From assembly GCF_050281185.1 (NCBI RefSeq), contig NZ_JBNNWS010000002.1:248001-312000 (forward strand): a DNA stretch of 64,000 nt, in the 5' to 3' direction. The translations under genes were made by a program, and so were the position numbers. Shown here one piece after another: positions 18,298 to 26,827 of the stretch (positions are counted from its first letter, which is position 1; each line of letters starts with the position of its first letter). Under the pieces are notes generated by a model. The model worked only from the letters and a program-made list of their open reading frames with translations. It did no database searches and was not told where the DNA came from. The stretch comes from Heyndrickxia sp050281185. Its GTDB lineage: Bacteria; Bacillota; Bacilli; Bacillales; Bacillaceae_C.

Positions 18298-18350
18298 CAA
18301 TATATTAATGTAATCTATCATACTATCTTTATGCGTGAAATGCAATATAT
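18298..18350. promoter_or_regulatory. Candidate GntR operators upstream of brnQ
   Basis: TGCAATATATTA at 18296-18307 and TGCAATATAT at 18341-18350 form a direct repeat 45 bp apart. The first core, CAATATATTA, recurs inverted at 16049-16058 before gntR. Confidence 0.4.
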
Positions 18351-18432
18351 AGCGTAAATTTTCCGATAATTTACATAATAGGATTGATAAAAACTGTGAT
18401 TAGAAAAGTTCAATTCCCTGGTCAAAAAAATA

Positions 18433-18454
18433 GGCCCTCTCTAACGAAAGGACC
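18433..18454 (-). terminator. Terminator of the permease-aminotransferase-dehydrogenase operon
   Basis: On the minus strand GGTCCTTTC-GTTA-GAGAGGGCC forms a 9-bp stem with wobble pairs, followed by TATTTTTTTG. It lies 12 nt past the stop at 18466. Confidence 0.75.
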
Positions 18455-18465
18455 CTGTAAAACAA

Positions 18466-19917
18466 TTATTCTGTTATTCCTATCGACACATACTTCATCT
18501 CAACAAACTCATGTATTCCTTCTTTGCCTCCCTCTTTTCCAAAGCCGGATTCCTTAATCCCCCCAAATGGAGCTTCAGCTGTAGCAGGAAATACATCGTT
18601 TACACCAATGATGCCATATTCAAGTGCTTCAGTTAATTTGAATACATGATTTGTACTTTCAGTCATCACATATGCCGCCAGTCCGTACGGAAGCTGATTC
18701 GCTTTTTCGATCACATCTTCTACTGAATCAAAAGTATCAATCGGAAGAACAGGTCCGAATGTTTCTTCGTTCATTACCTTCATCTGATCATTTACGTTTA
18801 CAAGAACAGTAGGCTCATAGAAATATCCAGCTAAGTCACCATCCCATTCGTTACCACCTGAAGCAATTGCCGCACCGTTCTTAACAGCATCTTCTACATG
18901 CTCTGCTGCCTTTTCAACAGCATTTCGATCTATCATTGGACCAATGACAGTGGATTCCTCGTTTCCATTGCCAATTTTCATATTTTTAACTTTCGTTACC
19001 AGCTTTTCGACGAATGAATCAGCGATTTTTTTATGGACATAGACCCTGTTCGCACAAATACAAGTTTGCCCACAGTTTCTAAATTTACTAGCAAGTGTTA
19101 AATCAACCGCAACATCTAACTTTGCATCATCCATTATGATAATCGGTGCATGCCCCCCTAATTCAAGCGAAAGCTTCTTAATATGCTGTGCACTATTTTT
19201 CATCAGTTCTCTTCCAACTTCAGTTGAGCCTGTAAACGTAATCAAACGTACATCAGGACTTTGTGTCAATGCCTCACCTACAGCTCTAGCGTCACCTGTA
19301 ACTAGATTTAATACCCCTTTAGGAAGCCCAACTTCTTCGAAAATTTTCACAATCTCCATCGCTGTCAGCGGCGTTTGTGAAGCTGGCTTTAACACGACGG
19401 TGCAACCAGCGGCAAGAGATGGACCAAGTTTTCTAGTAACCATGGAAGCTGGAAAATTCCATGGTGTAATAGCAGCAATAACTCCAATTGCATGCGGGAT
19501 AACATGTGAGCGTCTGTTTGCTTTAGACGACGGAATGATTTCACCATAAACCCGATTAGCTTCCTCCGCATACCATAATAAATAGCTGGCTGCCGACTCG
19601 ATTTCAGTCCGTGATTCAGATAATGGCTTTCCTTGTTCCGACGTTAATATTTGTGCAAGCCGTTCCTTGTGCTCGAGCATTTTTTCATACGCTTTATATA
19701 AAAATGTCGAGCGCTCACGTGCTGTTTTTTTCGACCATAATGGAAAAGCAGCCTTTGCTTCTTCCACAGCCTCTAAAGCATCCTCTTTACCTCCGTATGA
19801 TATTTCAGTCAGTTTTTCTAATGTTGCCGGATTGGTTATCGTTCGGTAAGTACCGGAATATGATTCCCGCCATTCTCCATTAATAAAGATCCCACGTTCC
19901 TTTTGTCCTACAAGCAT
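18466..19917 (-). CDS. NAD(P)-dependent aldehyde dehydrogenase (succinate-semialdehyde type)
   Basis: The 483-aa protein starts at the ATG at 19917 behind GGGGGAAGG; 16 upstream in-frame codons overlap the previous gene and are ignored. It has the catalytic Cys near residue 286 (RNCGQTCICANR), catalytic Glu in LELGGHAP, and the Rossmann motif FTGSTEVG, as in GabD-type dehydrogenases. In this operon it would oxidise the aldehyde made by the preceding aminotransferase, for example 4-aminobutanal or succinate semialdehyde. The exact substrate is inferred from context only. Confidence 0.9.
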   Translation of the reverse strand: MLVGQKERGIFINGEWRESYSGTYRTITNPATLEKLTEISYGGKEDALEAVEEAKAAFPLWSKKTARERSTFLYKAYEKMLEHKERLAQILTSEQGKPLSESRTEIESAASYLLWYAEEANRVYGEIIPSSKANRRSHVIPHAIGVIAAITPWNFPASMVTRKLGPSLAAGCTVVLKPASQTPLTAMEIVKIFEEVGLPKGVLNLVTGDARAVGEALTQSPDVRLITFTGSTEVGRELMKNSAQHIKKLSLELGGHAPIIIMDDAKLDVAVDLTLASKFRNCGQTCICANRVYVHKKIADSFVEKLVTKVKNMKIGNGNEESTVIGPMIDRNAVEKAAEHVEDAVKNGAAIASGGNEWDGDLAGYFYEPTVLVNVNDQMKVMNEETFGPVLPIDTFDSVEDVIEKANQLPYGLAAYVMTESTNHVFKLTEALEYGIIGVNDVFPATAEAPFGGIKESGFGKEGGKEGIHEFVEMKYVSIGITE

Positions 19918-19933
19918 GGTATCCTTCCCCCTT

Positions 19934-21259
19934 TTATAAACTTTCTTGAACAGCAGCCAATGCATCTCGTAAAATAGAGATAAGCTCTTGAATTTCTTGT
20001 TTATTGATGACTAGTGGTGGTGAGAACACTATCGTATCCATCCCCTCAAAGCCAACCGTGCGCACAATTAGCCCTCTTTTCGCCGCTTCCGCACTTACTT
20101 TTGGAGCAACTAATGTATCAAAGCGAGCATTAGTGACAGGATTAACCATTTCAATGGCGCCAATCAATCCGAGTGTCCGTACCTCTCCAATAAAGTCAAA
20201 TTCAGCTTTTAACTCCTTAAAGCCTTTTAGCAGTTCCTCTCCCATTTGCCTTGAATTCTCTACTAAGTTCTCTCTCTCAATAATTTCAATGTTTTTTAAC
20301 CCAACTGCACAAGCTGTTGCATGTCCGCTGTAAGTGTAGCCATGAAGAAGTACCCCATCAGATAAATCGACAAGCTCACGGTGTATTGTATCTGTTACCA
20401 TGACACCGCCAAGTGGGATATAGCCGCTGGTGACACCTTTCGCAAAAAGCATCATATCTGGTGTCACTCCATTATGCTCACAAGCAAACATTTTTCCTGT
20501 GCGACCAAAACCAGTTATGACTTCATCAGCGATCAGTAAAATATTATTTTCATCACAGATTTCCCGTACCTCTTGAAGATATCCGTCCGGAGCGATATTT
20601 ACCCCGCCGGCACCTTGAACAGGTTCAGTGATAAAGGCGGCAATGTTTTCAGCTCCTTCTTTCTGAATACATTCACGGAGAGAATCCGTTGAAAAGGTAT
20701 CTACATGAACAAAGTCAGGTGCAAGTGAATTTGTCATCGCATGAAATGGTGATATCCCTGTCGCACTAGTTGCCCCAATGTTCACACCATGATACCCTTT
20801 TTTCCTAGAAATAATTTTTTTCTTCTCCGGAAACCCTTTAAGCTTCCAATAATAGCGTGCCAGTTTATAGGCCGTATCATTTGATTCAGAACCACCAGAT
20901 GTAAAAAACACAGCGTTTAAATTTCCAGGTGCCAGTTCTGCTAACTTAGCAGCAAGCCGGATAGCGGGCTCGTTACTGAAAGACGAAAAGGAATTTGTAA
21001 AAGCAAGCTTTGACATTTGCTCATATGCTACTTCCGCAAGTTCTTTACGCCCGTATCCTACATTTACATTCCACAATGATGCCATACCCTCTAACACTTT
21101 TTTACCAGTTGTATCTGTTAAATACACTCCGCTTCCACTAGTAAAAATAAATGGAGCACCGCTTTCATGTTGTTGCTTTAAAGAAGAAGTTGGGTGAATA
21201 AAGTGCTTTTTGTCCAAATCAATTAACATTTCATGTACATCCGTTTTTATCATCATCAA
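19934..21259 (-). CDS. Class III aminotransferase (SpuC/GABA-transaminase-like)
   Basis: The 441-aa PLP enzyme has the Schiff-base Lys near residue 274 (LFAKGVTSGYIPLGG), the cofactor-binding pair IADEVITGFGRTG, and a substrate/phosphate region FFTSGGSESND. These fit the omega-aminotransferase group that includes putrescine-pyruvate and GABA or beta-alanine transaminases. It follows the permease directly (1-nt gap) and precedes the dehydrogenase by 16 nt. The operon looks like uptake and stepwise catabolism of an omega-amine or diamine. Confidence 0.9.
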   Translation of the reverse strand: MMMIKTDVHEMLIDLDKKHFIHPTSSLKQQHESGAPFIFTSGSGVYLTDTTGKKVLEGMASLWNVNVGYGRKELAEVAYEQMSKLAFTNSFSSFSNEPAIRLAAKLAELAPGNLNAVFFTSGGSESNDTAYKLARYYWKLKGFPEKKKIISRKKGYHGVNIGATSATGISPFHAMTNSLAPDFVHVDTFSTDSLRECIQKEGAENIAAFITEPVQGAGGVNIAPDGYLQEVREICDENNILLIADEVITGFGRTGKMFACEHNGVTPDMMLFAKGVTSGYIPLGGVMVTDTIHRELVDLSDGVLLHGYTYSGHATACAVGLKNIEIIERENLVENSRQMGEELLKGFKELKAEFDFIGEVRTLGLIGAIEMVNPVTNARFDTLVAPKVSAEAAKRGLIVRTVGFEGMDTIVFSPPLVINKQEIQELISILRDALAAVQESL

Positions 21260-22657
21260 TCACTCCTTTAAAGATTGGTTAGTCGTTGTAATTGGATTTA
21301 TTCTCCTTACTTTAGGAATCTGGATAAAGAAGATTAGTCCAACGATCCACCATGCGCCAAAAATCAGCCATTCAAATGGCCAGACAAGTGACGCTGGCAT
21401 TCCAGGCATATACAATACGATAAATCCTATGCTTAAGATTGAGGCTAAAATACCAACAATTTTACTTTTTCCTGCACGAAATGGACGCTCTAAGTCCGGC
21501 TGAGTTTTACGGAGAACCACAAATGAAACCGAAACAATAAAGTAAGCGATTACAATCGAAAGTCCACCTGCATCGACAAGCCATTCTAATGCTGGACGGC
21601 CGAGAAGAGGACAAAAGGTAGCAAGCAGCCCGATAAGTAAGACTGCATTTTTTGGCGTTTTATATTTTGGGTGCAGCTCGCCAAACCACTTCGGCAGCAT
21701 CCCATCCTGAGCCATTGCGTACATCACACGGCTTCCACCGATGATAAACGCATTCCAGCTAGTTAAGATACCGGCAATACCTCCAAGTATTAAAATTTTT
21801 GAAAACAACGGAGAACCAAATACCGCTCCCATCGCATCAGCAGTTGGAAGACTTGCAGCAGCAAGCTGACCTTTATTTAAAGATAATGACACCCCTAAAA
21901 TAATGAAGACATACCATAAAACTGCTAAACCTACGGATAATAAAAGTACTCTTCCTACGGTTTTTTTCTGAATGTTCATTTCTTCAGCCATTTGTGGAAT
22001 GACGTCAAAGCCAACAAACATAAATGGTGTCATAATCATAACTCCCATTAGACCTGCCATCCCACCTGTGAATAGAGGATCCATATTTTTCACTTCACCG
22101 CCAATGGTAGAACCGAAAATTAAACAAAGTCCGACAACAGCTAATAGAAGTGTTAAGACGAGCTGCAATATAGCAGCTTGCTTTACACCGATATAATTAA
22201 TCCAAGTTACAATTACAGATCCAATCATACCAACAGCAACCCATGAAAAATGAACGTCCCAGCCTGCAATCGTCCACATATATCCGACTTGGTAATTCGG
22301 AAAAATATATTCAATAACAGTAGGCAGCGCAACCGCTTCAAAAGCAACCACTGATACATATCCAAGTAAAATTGACCATGATACGACAAAAGCCGCTCTC
22401 GATCCGAATGCAGCAAGTGCAAAATGATGAGCCCCACCTGTCTTCGGCATGGCTGTGGTTAATTCCGAGTAGACTAGTCCAACAAAAGTAACCATAATGC
22501 CCCCGATAAGAAAAGCAATCATGGCCCCTACAGATCCAGCTTTCGTAATCCAATTCCCTGATAATACGACCCATCCCCAACCAATCATCGCACCAAAGGC
22601 TAATACAATGACATCAGCTCGCGATAACACTCTGCTAAAATCGTTTTGTTTTGACAT
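21260..22657 (-). CDS. APC-family amino acid/amine permease
   Basis: The protein is 465 aa from the ATG at 22657 behind GGAGGGG; the open frame extends 41 codons upstream without a ribosome site. About twelve membrane helices and the APC helix-1 signature (VIVLAFGAMIGWGWVVLSGN) are present. It opens the operon with the aminotransferase and dehydrogenase and probably imports their substrate. Expression appears to be controlled by a structured leader with an internal terminator at 22737-22777 and by a dyad at the promoter. Confidence 0.9.
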   Translation of the reverse strand: MSKQNDFSRVLSRADVIVLAFGAMIGWGWVVLSGNWITKAGSVGAMIAFLIGGIMVTFVGLVYSELTTAMPKTGGAHHFALAAFGSRAAFVVSWSILLGYVSVVAFEAVALPTVIEYIFPNYQVGYMWTIAGWDVHFSWVAVGMIGSVIVTWINYIGVKQAAILQLVLTLLLAVVGLCLIFGSTIGGEVKNMDPLFTGGMAGLMGVMIMTPFMFVGFDVIPQMAEEMNIQKKTVGRVLLLSVGLAVLWYVFIILGVSLSLNKGQLAAASLPTADAMGAVFGSPLFSKILILGGIAGILTSWNAFIIGGSRVMYAMAQDGMLPKWFGELHPKYKTPKNAVLLIGLLATFCPLLGRPALEWLVDAGGLSIVIAYFIVSVSFVVLRKTQPDLERPFRAGKSKIVGILASILSIGFIVLYMPGMPASLVWPFEWLIFGAWWIVGLIFFIQIPKVRRINPITTTNQSLKE

Positions 22658-22659
22658 CC

Positions 22660-22897
22660 AACCCCTCCACTTAAAGATTTTCTCTAATCCACGATTTCTT
22701 TCTCCCTCCCCTGTAAAAATATCAATAATCACAAAAAAGCCAGTCCTATCACAATCATTTGTGATATGGACTGGCTTCATGATCCATGATTACCATTCCG
22801 CAAAAGAATGGTCATGAAATCTAAACAGTCAAAATTAGAAAATACCGATTTCCTTCCCTTCCTTCCGCTGTAAGGCGGATAGGGCCGAAGAATATAT
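22660..22897 (-). ncRNA. Structured 5' leader, candidate riboswitch or attenuator
   Basis: About 240 nt separate the predicted transcription start from the permease ATG. The RNA contains, 5' to 3', a GC-rich hairpin (CCGC-CTTACA-GCGG) inside purine-rich strands, a second stem-loop (CATGACCATTC / GAATGGTAATCATG at about 22780-22815), then a strong terminator with a U-tract 80 nt before the start codon. No T-box motif or other riboswitch consensus known to me is present. A cis-acting attenuator is inferred. Confidence 0.5.
22737..22777 (-). terminator. Leader terminator upstream of the permease operon
   Basis: The stem AAGCCAGTCC-TATCACAA pairs with TTGTGATA-T-GGACTGGCTT, one bulged base, 4-nt loop, with TTTTTTG on the minus strand. 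The preceding gene ilvE has its own terminator at 23056, so this one acts within the leader. Confidence 0.75.
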
Positions 22898-22903
22898 ATT
22901 TCT

Positions 22904-22955
22904 ATTTTACATAATTTTCAGTATAATTCAAGTGTATTTAGAATTATACTGAAAA
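22904..22955 (-). promoter_or_regulatory. Promoter with 15-bp-arm operator for the permease operon
   Basis: On the minus strand TTGAAT (22926-22931) and TAAAAT (22904-22909) are 16 bp apart. A perfect inverted repeat with 15-bp arms (TTTTCAGTATAATTC, 22915-22929, and its complement at 22941-22955; 11-bp centre) covers the -35. AAGTGTATTTA is also directly repeated at 22930 and 22969. Confidence 0.6.
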
Positions 22956-23055
22956 CACTTTTCTAACTAAGTGTATTTAAAAAGACAAAAATAGTAACTA
23001 GTGACAAATCTTTTATGACCGAGAATCGAAAAAAATCGCCCAATTTTTAAAAATA

Positions 23056-23093
23056 AAAAGCCTCTAACTACAAATAAATAGTTACAGGCTTTT
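23056..23093 (-). terminator. Terminator of ilvE
   Basis: The minus strand reads AAAAGCCTGTAACTA - loop - TAGTTAGAGGCTTTT with one mismatch, then TATTTTT. It lies about 90 nt past the ilvE stop; the sequence between shows nothing else. Confidence 0.75.
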
Positions 23094-23185
23094 CATTATT
23101 ATGTTGGGGCTGGCTCCGCATTGTTGATTAAAAATCCTAATGCTGATTTTTAAGTAACAAAGTTTTACAAAAACGAGCCTATGTT

Positions 23186-24247
23186 CTAAATTTCCATAAT
23201 CCAATTGAATGAGTCCTTTTCCTTACCTAACTGGATATTCGTGATTGTTTCATAAATTCGAGCAGAAAGTTCTCCAGTGCCATTGACCTTCATGCTGATA
23301 TTTTTCCAATTTAATTCACCTACTGGAGAAATAACGGCTGCCGTTCCAGTTCCAAATACTTCTTCTAAATGACCTTTTATGTAAGCATCATAAATTTCAT
23401 CAATCGAAATTTGGGCTTCCCTTACTGGTACTCCCCAGTACTGCAACAATTGAATAACCGAATCTCTCGTCACCCCTCCAAGAATACTGCCATTCAATTG
23501 GGGTGTTACAACTTCCCCGTTGATCTTAAAGAAAATATTCATGCTTCCTACTTCCTCGATATATTTTCTTTCGATTCCATCCAACCAAAGAACTTGTTCA
23601 TAACCCAGCTCTTCTGCTTTTTCCTGTGCTCTTAAACTTGCTGCATAGTTCCCAGCAGTTTTAACATATCCTGTACCACCAGGAACCGCCCGTACATATT
23701 CTTCATCAACATAGATCTTAACTGGCTTTAATTGATCAGTGTAATACGAGCCTACCGGGGAGAGGATAACTAAAAATTTATATTCCCGAGAGGGCCTAAC
23801 ACCTAAACATGGTTCTGTTGCAATAATAAACGGTCGGATATAAAGAGAGGTTCCCTCTTGATCTGGAATCCAATCCCTCTCTAAATCAACCAATTGTTCA
23901 ATAGCTTCTAATACCATTTTTTCATCTACTTGTGGGATACTGATCCTTTCACAAGATATATTCATTCTGGCCACGTTTTTTTCTGGACGAAAAAGCAATA
24001 CTTTTCCTTCTTTTGTTTTGTATGCTTTTAATCCTTCGAAAACAGCTTGTCCATAATGAAAAACCATTGCTGAAGGATCTAAAGATAACGGTTCATACGG
24101 AGTGATTTTTGCATTGTGCCACCCCTTACCTTCCTGATAATCCATCGAAAACATATAGTCGGTATAATATTTGCCAAATCCTAATTCACTAACCTCGGGT
24201 TTCTCTTTTTTCACTTTTCTTTTGACTAATTCGATGACTTGATTCAC
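23186..24247 (-). CDS. ilvE: Branched-chain amino acid aminotransferase
   Basis: The 353-aa class IV PLP enzyme carries out the last step of Leu/Ile/Val synthesis and the first step of their breakdown, using 2-oxoglutarate/glutamate. The Schiff-base Lys is near residue 196 (GYVKTAGNYAASL). FHYGQAVFEGLKAY and VEEVFGTGTAAVISP-like text (LEEVFGTGTAAVISPVG) are family hallmarks, and the length is typical. The start is a GTG about 11 nt after AAGGGA. It is monocistronic, with a repeat element upstream and a terminator downstream; brnQ is 5 kb away. Confidence 0.95.
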   Translation of the reverse strand: MNQVIELVKRKVKKEKPEVSELGFGKYYTDYMFSMDYQEGKGWHNAKITPYEPLSLDPSAMVFHYGQAVFEGLKAYKTKEGKVLLFRPEKNVARMNISCERISIPQVDEKMVLEAIEQLVDLERDWIPDQEGTSLYIRPFIIATEPCLGVRPSREYKFLVILSPVGSYYTDQLKPVKIYVDEEYVRAVPGGTGYVKTAGNYAASLRAQEKAEELGYEQVLWLDGIERKYIEEVGSMNIFFKINGEVVTPQLNGSILGGVTRDSVIQLLQYWGVPVREAQISIDEIYDAYIKGHLEEVFGTGTAAVISPVGELNWKNISMKVNGTGELSARIYETITNIQLGKEKDSFNWIMEI

Positions 24248-24310
24248 GCTGGAAGCATCCCTTTCTTATATTAACTAGATAATTCTTTCAATTATAACAA
24301 TTTATAAAAA

Positions 24311-24507
24311 AAGCGCAAGCGCCTTGTTTATCGGCGTACGGATTTCGTAGTCTTCGACTGAGATAAAGGAGACACGGCGAGGGACGAGTCGATGCCCGCT
24401 TATCGTAGGGAGAAGACGGAGAAATCCACTAGCCGATAGGCGCTGGAGCTAGACATAGCAGACACTTTTCATGTCTAATATCATTAGTAAATTTTATACT
24501 TCTTTCC
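24311..24507 (+). repeat. Dispersed ~200-bp intergenic repeat, copy R2
   Basis: The copy begins AAAGCGCAAGCGCCTTG and ends near TTTTATACTTCTTTCC. It shares GGCGAGGGACGAGTCGATG, CTTATCGTAGGGAGAAGACG and CCGATAGGCGCTGGAGCTAG with R3. It is opposite in orientation to R1 and lies just upstream of ilvE. It lacks the roughly 36-bp stretch present in R3. Confidence 0.85.
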
Positions 24508-24516
24508 ATATAAAAA

Positions 24517-24542
24517 AAAATCCAGACATAAGACTGGATTTT
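24517..24542. terminator. Bidirectional intrinsic terminator
   Basis: The 9-bp stem AAAATCCAG / CTGGATTTT is flanked by A and T runs. It serves the FixH-like gene on the minus strand. Confidence 0.75.
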
Positions 24543-24632
24543 TTTTATCATATTTTTTTAACCTGTTCATTTCGTTAGTTGCAATAGTATTTGAAGATTT
24601 GTCCTTTACATTCATCAAAAACGGTTTGTAAA

Positions 24633-25112
24633 TTAATGATGATGTTCATGACTATTATCAGAATTTCCTTCGTGACTTTCACTCTCGTCTTTTATAGATT
24701 TTAATTCCTCTTCTGATACATTCCCTACTACAAATAATTTTTTGGGCATAACATGCATGTCACGAGCTGTTACGTGAGTTTGAATATAATAAATTCCGTC
24801 CTTTGAAAATGTCTTTTTCACATTATAAATTCCATCTTTTTCATGGTTAGCTTTAATTAATTCACTGTTATTCCTATCATTTGCCTTCCAGATTTCAAAT
24901 TCAATATCATCTGCATCATCAACATTTTCTTTTCCTTGTGTTACATGTACCTTTAATACGCTTTCTTGATGAGGGGTAATCTTTTCAGGCAATTGAATAT
25001 GTACCTCTACTGGTTTCGTGTTCTTCTCATTCGATTGATTCGTATTTGCCGTACAGGCAGTAATGAAAAATAAAGAAAATAACATGATGATACTTATATA
25101 TAGTTTTTTCAA
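24633..25112 (-). CDS. FixH/YtkA-like lipoprotein with His-rich tail
   Basis: The protein is 159 aa from a TTG at 25112 behind GGAGGGA. A signal peptide ends in lipobox FITAC, so it is surface anchored. The core (VEVHIQLPEKITPHQES...IYYIQTHVTARDMH) has the Ig-like strand pattern of FixH/YtkA domains, and the protein ends HEGNSDNSHEHHH, which suggests metal binding. It is cotranscribed with the PepSY protein (17-nt gap). Related domains occur near copper or cytochrome oxidase genes; that role here is a guess. Confidence 0.8.
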   Translation of the reverse strand: MKKLYISIIMLFSLFFITACTANTNQSNEKNTKPVEVHIQLPEKITPHQESVLKVHVTQGKENVDDADDIEFEIWKANDRNNSELIKANHEKDGIYNVKKTFSKDGIYYIQTHVTARDMHVMPKKLFVVGNVSEEELKSIKDESESHEGNSDNSHEHHH

Positions 25113-25129
25113 TTCTATCCCTCCATAAT

Positions 25130-26530
25130 TTAGCCTAACCAAGCTTTAATTGGTTTTATTTTCATAAATATAAAGCGGTCCAATAAATACACAAGTATAA
25201 TTGAAATTCCCACAAGCGGCATGATGACTCCCATAGCTAGCATCATAAAAAAGATTGTTCTCATAACTTTAGGATCATTTGCTCGTGATGGAGATCCAAA
25301 CTTCCCATTAGGCTTCCGTTTTCTCCACATTATAAATGAACTAATCACTATACCAATTAATCCCAAGCAAACGATTAGACCAATGATTTGATTAGCTAAA
25401 CCAAATAAACGGCCTTCATGCAGGGCAATCCCTACCGTTATCATTTTCGCTAAAACTCCATACTGATTATAGGTTACATTGCTTAAAACAGCCCCAGAAT
25501 ATTGGTCAATATGCATTGTAGCACTTTCACTAGGCTTCGTATCAGAGGCAGAAACAGTATAAACCCCTTTTTCGCCTTGTGGCATAGAAATCGTATATGG
25601 CTTCTTCATATTTTCTGATTGAGCAATGTACGTCACATCTTCAAGGGAAAGTGGCATATATCCATTTGTCTTAGAAGCCGGAACGGGAAGATTTTCAGCT
25701 GCCCAAGGCACATCCTCAGCTATATCCTTTGTTAATATCTTTGATTCTGGCTTTTCACCCCAGCTAAAAGCAAATGGAGGGTAGCCTGTATTGGTAGAAG
25801 TGGCTAACCGATTAATCCCTTCCCCCATTACTCCTGACCATGGAAGTCCAGTAGCTATTAATATTAAGATAAAAATAGAAAGCCAAAAAGCGGGTACTGC
25901 ATGCAGATCTCTCCAAAAGATTCTCCCTTTCTTTTTGAATCTCGGTAAAATAATTCCCCAAATAGTTGCTTTATTTCGCGGCCACCAAATATATAATCCT
26001 GTTATTAATAATAGAACGGCCCAACAGGCAGCAAGTTCAACTATTCGATTGGCTATCGTTCCTCCAATGATTAATTGGCTATGCAGCTTTTTAAAAATTT
26101 CAGTGAATTTTTTATCATTATCTAACGAACCATAAATATCCCCATTATACGGATTCACATAGAAAGATAGCATTTTCCCTTTATCCATTACACCAATTTC
26201 AGTTGTTCGGGATGGACTATCATAATACTTAATTGATGTAATCTCTCCATTTGGATAAGCTTCCTTTACTTTTGCTACTTGTGCTAATGGTGATAAGGTG
26301 GAGCTGCCTTTTTCTTGAACATAATAAAGATTGTGATAAAGCATCGATTCAATTTGAGGCTTAAATAGATAAACTGAACCACTAAATGCAAGAATAATAA
26401 GAAATGGGGCAAAAATAATTCCTGCATAAAAATGCCATCTCCAAACGGTCTGATAAATTGAAGCCTTCTTTTGCTTACTATTCCGCTCTCTATCTGCGTT
26501 GATAGACTTCTTCATTGCTGTCGCTTCCAT
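25130..26530 (-). CDS. PepSY-domain membrane protein (PiuB-like)
   Basis: The 466-aa protein has four or five membrane helices: one near residue 30-50, others near 165-185, 215-235, 380-400 and 425-450. PepSY domains face outward. Conserved text includes QTVWRWHFYAGIIFAPFLI, LHSQLIIG, WRDLHAVPAFWLS and LHEGRLFG, with paired His residues that could bind heme or metal. The start follows AAAGGAG. It is transcribed with a His-rich FixH-like lipoprotein and is divergent from a propeller lipoprotein and two-component system. A role in iron or metal reduction or uptake is plausible but unproven. Confidence 0.88.
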   Translation of the reverse strand: MEATAMKKSINADRERNSKQKKASIYQTVWRWHFYAGIIFAPFLIILAFSGSVYLFKPQIESMLYHNLYYVQEKGSSTLSPLAQVAKVKEAYPNGEITSIKYYDSPSRTTEIGVMDKGKMLSFYVNPYNGDIYGSLDNDKKFTEIFKKLHSQLIIGGTIANRIVELAACWAVLLLITGLYIWWPRNKATIWGIILPRFKKKGRIFWRDLHAVPAFWLSIFILILIATGLPWSGVMGEGINRLATSTNTGYPPFAFSWGEKPESKILTKDIAEDVPWAAENLPVPASKTNGYMPLSLEDVTYIAQSENMKKPYTISMPQGEKGVYTVSASDTKPSESATMHIDQYSGAVLSNVTYNQYGVLAKMITVGIALHEGRLFGLANQIIGLIVCLGLIGIVISSFIMWRKRKPNGKFGSPSRANDPKVMRTIFFMMLAMGVIMPLVGISIILVYLLDRFIFMKIKPIKAWLG

Positions 26531-26827
26531 TCTATTTTCTCCTTTTCTTTCAAGTCATTTTGCAATCATCCTATCCATTTACCTCATCACCAAGATAAAA
26601 ATAAGACGGAAATTTATCATTGGCTTTTCACAGTAATGAATCATACTAAATAAATGTGATGAAAGAATGAAGAATAACGAAAAAAAAGCTATGTATATGA
26701 ACATTTCAATCATATTTCACATTTAAGAATTATAATGATTGTATTCATTAAAAATAGAATGAAATAAAAGAAAAAATAACCTACAATTTTTATAGAAGGA
26801 TTAGAGAAAAAACGAGGTGAAGTGAGT

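Noticed and set aside
19136..19549. 137-aa plus-strand frame inside the aldehyde dehydrogenase gene
   Set aside because: Antisense shadow of a well-supported enzyme with intact catalytic residues.
22780..22815. 12-aa upstream ORF (MTILLRNGNHGS) in the permease leader
   Set aside because: No ribosome site; the sequence is better explained as one arm of the leader stem-loop.
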